A DNA stretch of 64,000 nt, taken from assembly GCA_030267565.1 (NCBI GenBank), contig BRXU01000009.1, forward strand, positions 2,316,001 to 2,380,000. The letters run 5' to 3'. The stretch's first letter is position 1. Every line of letters begins with the position of its first letter. Origin of the DNA: Pleodorina starrii. Lineage: Eukaryota > Chlorophyta > Chlorophyceae > Chlamydomonadales > Volvocaceae. This document shows positions 62,701-64,000 of this stretch, in pieces. The translations under genes were made by a program, and so were the position numbers. Under the pieces are notes generated by a model. That model saw only the letters and a list, made by a program, of their open reading frames with translations. It was not told the origin of the DNA and made no database searches.

Positions 62701-63759
62701 AAGGGCTCGGCGGGCCTGCTGGTCGCGCCGCCGCAGCGGGCGGCGCTGCCGCCGGCGCCGCCGCCAGCACTGCCGGCGGCGCCAGAACCAGAGGCGCTGC
62801 CAGCACCGGCGGCGGCGCCAGAATTAGCGGCGCTGACAGCACCGGCGGCGGCGCCAGGATTAGCGGCGGCGCCAGAACTGGCGGCGGCGCCAGAACAGGC
62901 GGCGGCGCCAGAACCGGCAGCGCTGCCAGCACCGGCAGCGGTGCCAGAACCGGCGGCGGTGCCAGAACCGGCGGCAGCGCCAGAACTGGCGGCGGCGTCG
63001 CCAGCGCCGGCGGCGGCGCCAGAACTTGCGGCGCCGCGAGCACCGGCGGCGGAGCAAGCACCGGCCGCTGCCGTGGCGTCCGAGGCAGCTGCGGCTGTGA
63101 CCCTTGGACCGCACTGGACCATGACCCCGCCGGCGGAGGCATGGGAAGCGGCAGCAGCATGGGAAGCGGCATGGGAAGCGGCATGGGAAGCGACAGCGGT
63201 GGAGCAGGAAGCGGCGGCAACTTCGGTGGAAGCGCCGCCGTCACCAGTGGCGGATGCGCCGGCGGTATTAGCTTGGCCGGCGGCTGACGTCCCGATGGTG
63301 CAGGCTGCGAGCCCTGCCCCCACACCGTCCCCAGCAGCAGCAACGACACCGCATCCGGTGCCACCGCCGCTGCCGCAAGCTCCTCCACCATCAACGCCCG
63401 CCCCGGTGGCCTCCGCGCCCCCTCCGTCGCCGCCCCTCCCACGACCTCCCCCGCCGCCGCCGTCACCGCCGCCACCACAGCAGCCGCGGCCGTCCCCCGT
63501 CGTCAACTCGGTGCTTCAGCGCGCGGCGGAGGCCACGGCGGCGGCGACAGCCGCGGCGCCGCCGCCGGCTGCCACCGGCGGTGGCGGCGGCGGCGCCGCC
63601 ACCGACGCCGACGCCACGCTCGTGCACCTCAAGTCCATCCTGTTGGATCTCGTGTACGGCACCGCTCGCGGCGTGACGGCGACGGTGGCGCAGCGGGCCG
63701 CTATCGAGGAGCTTGTAGAGGCGCTTGAGAGGCGGAACCCCAATGCAATGGCTACGGAG
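56736..63759 (+). CDS. LysM-domain protein with one membrane segment and a long Ala/Glu-rich repeat region (3' end outside window)
   Basis: Modelled exons: 56736-56900, 57048-57107, 57187-57275, 57489-57642, 57902-58060, 58405-58551, 58871-59647, 59903-61336, 61772-61915, 62341-63759, in frame throughout (1516 codons so far). The last exon ends at a GTACGT donor, so the gene continues past the right edge. The N-terminus is Arg/Pro/Leu-rich and transit-peptide-like. Exons 1-3 assemble one LysM: HTVQTGETLAQIALAYGVSV...LQPGQKLIV. The first intron must use a GC donor (CAG|GCAAGC). A hydrophobic helix (QVASLAAACLGGALLAAGAF) follows at about residues 130-152. The rest is mostly Ala, Glu, Pro and Val, with about 32 pentapeptide repeats in exon 8. 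Short conserved helices punctuate it: VLDRIRSINKLLEE, VLDRIRDIGKLLDE, LASFQTLSADDEETLEEML. The function is unknown. LysM suggests binding to peptidoglycan or chitin-like glycan; location in the plastid or at a membrane is inference. Confidence 0.75.
59977..60462 (+). repeat. 15-base coding tandem repeat (A-E-V/A-A-A pentapeptide)
   Basis: About 32 tandem 15-base units, variants of GCGGCGGAGGTCGCA, encode runs such as AEVAAAEAAAAEV inside exon 8 of the LysM gene. The units differ mainly by GTC/GCC and GCA/GCC changes, and several neighbouring units are identical, which suggests recent slippage. The array is open in more than one frame, but only this frame is consistent with the flanking exons. 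Confidence 0.92.
62752..63062 (+). repeat. Second coding repeat: Ala-Pro-Glu-rich 15/30-base units
   Basis: Imperfect tandem units encode peptides such as AAPEPAALPA and AAAPELAAA in exon 10 of the LysM gene. They are more diverged than the array in exon 8. A following TGGGAAGCGGCA-type mini-array near 63136-63195 encodes AWEAA units. Confidence 0.8.
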
Positions 63760-64000
63760 GTACGTGCCGTGTGGCGTGTTGTGGCATTGAGCCGACCCCA
63801 ACCGCGGTACCGTTTTGGGCGGAGCCCCAGTTTGGGCTTCCCGAAACCGCAGCTGTGGTATTTGGAAAACACGCAATCCTGATCTTCGGGGGAAAGTAGG
63901 TAGGGGCACGGCAGGTCCTCTCGCGGAGAACGGCGGCGCAGGACGGGGCAAGGCGTTGCACTCTTTCCTGATCCTCAGGGCGAGGACGGGGCACTCACTT
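63760..64000 (+). other. Intron of the LysM gene at the right edge
   Basis: This follows the GTACGT donor of exon 10. No acceptor followed by continuing coding sequence was recognised before the window ends. Confidence 0.5.

Overview
The window is nuclear DNA of a green alga, most likely a volvocalean relative of Chlamydomonas. The signs are GC-rich exons, many small introns with GTGAGT/GTGGGT-type donors and pyrimidine-rich CAG acceptors, long Ala, Gln, Pro and Gly runs, TGTAA poly(A) signals downstream of several stops, a nuclear-encoded plastid ribosomal protein and a conserved plant-type plastid protein. The species was not determined. All exon models were built by eye from splice sites, reading phase and family motifs. 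Every internal junction listed keeps frame, except in the one pseudogene.

Layout. (1) 188-1252 (+) is the 3' end of a GDSL/SGNH hydrolase-family gene cut by the left edge. (2) 3376-9677 (-) is a nearly complete paralogue of it, facing it tail to tail. (3) 11124-13453 (+) is plastid ribosomal protein L15. (4) 14295-18359 (+) is the protein farnesyltransferase beta subunit. (5) 18679-19697 (-) is a frameshifted, truncated relic of a voltage-gated-channel-like gene. (6) 20081-26895 (+) is a non-canonical poly(A)/uridylyl transferase with a very long Gln-rich tail. (7) 29125-37813 (-) is a 21-exon RUNKEL/ULK4-type (pseudo)kinase with armadillo-like repeats. (8) 38748-43478 (+) is a plastid membrane protein conserved with plants, divergent from gene 7. 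(9) 47774-48524 (+) is an orphan 218-residue protein. (10) 50750-55678 (+) is a TM9SF/EMP70 nonaspanin. (11) 56736 to beyond the right edge (+) is a LysM protein with one membrane segment and a huge Ala/Glu-rich repeat region.

The genes do not form one pathway; this is an ordinary mixed algal gene neighbourhood. The points most worth a second look are the Gly in place of the DFG Asp in the ULK4-like protein, the SGNH paralogue pair with an intron difference, the LysM/pentapeptide-repeat protein with an apparent GC-AG intron, the channel relic, and the orphan gene. No CRISPR array, tRNA, rRNA or intact transposon was recognised.
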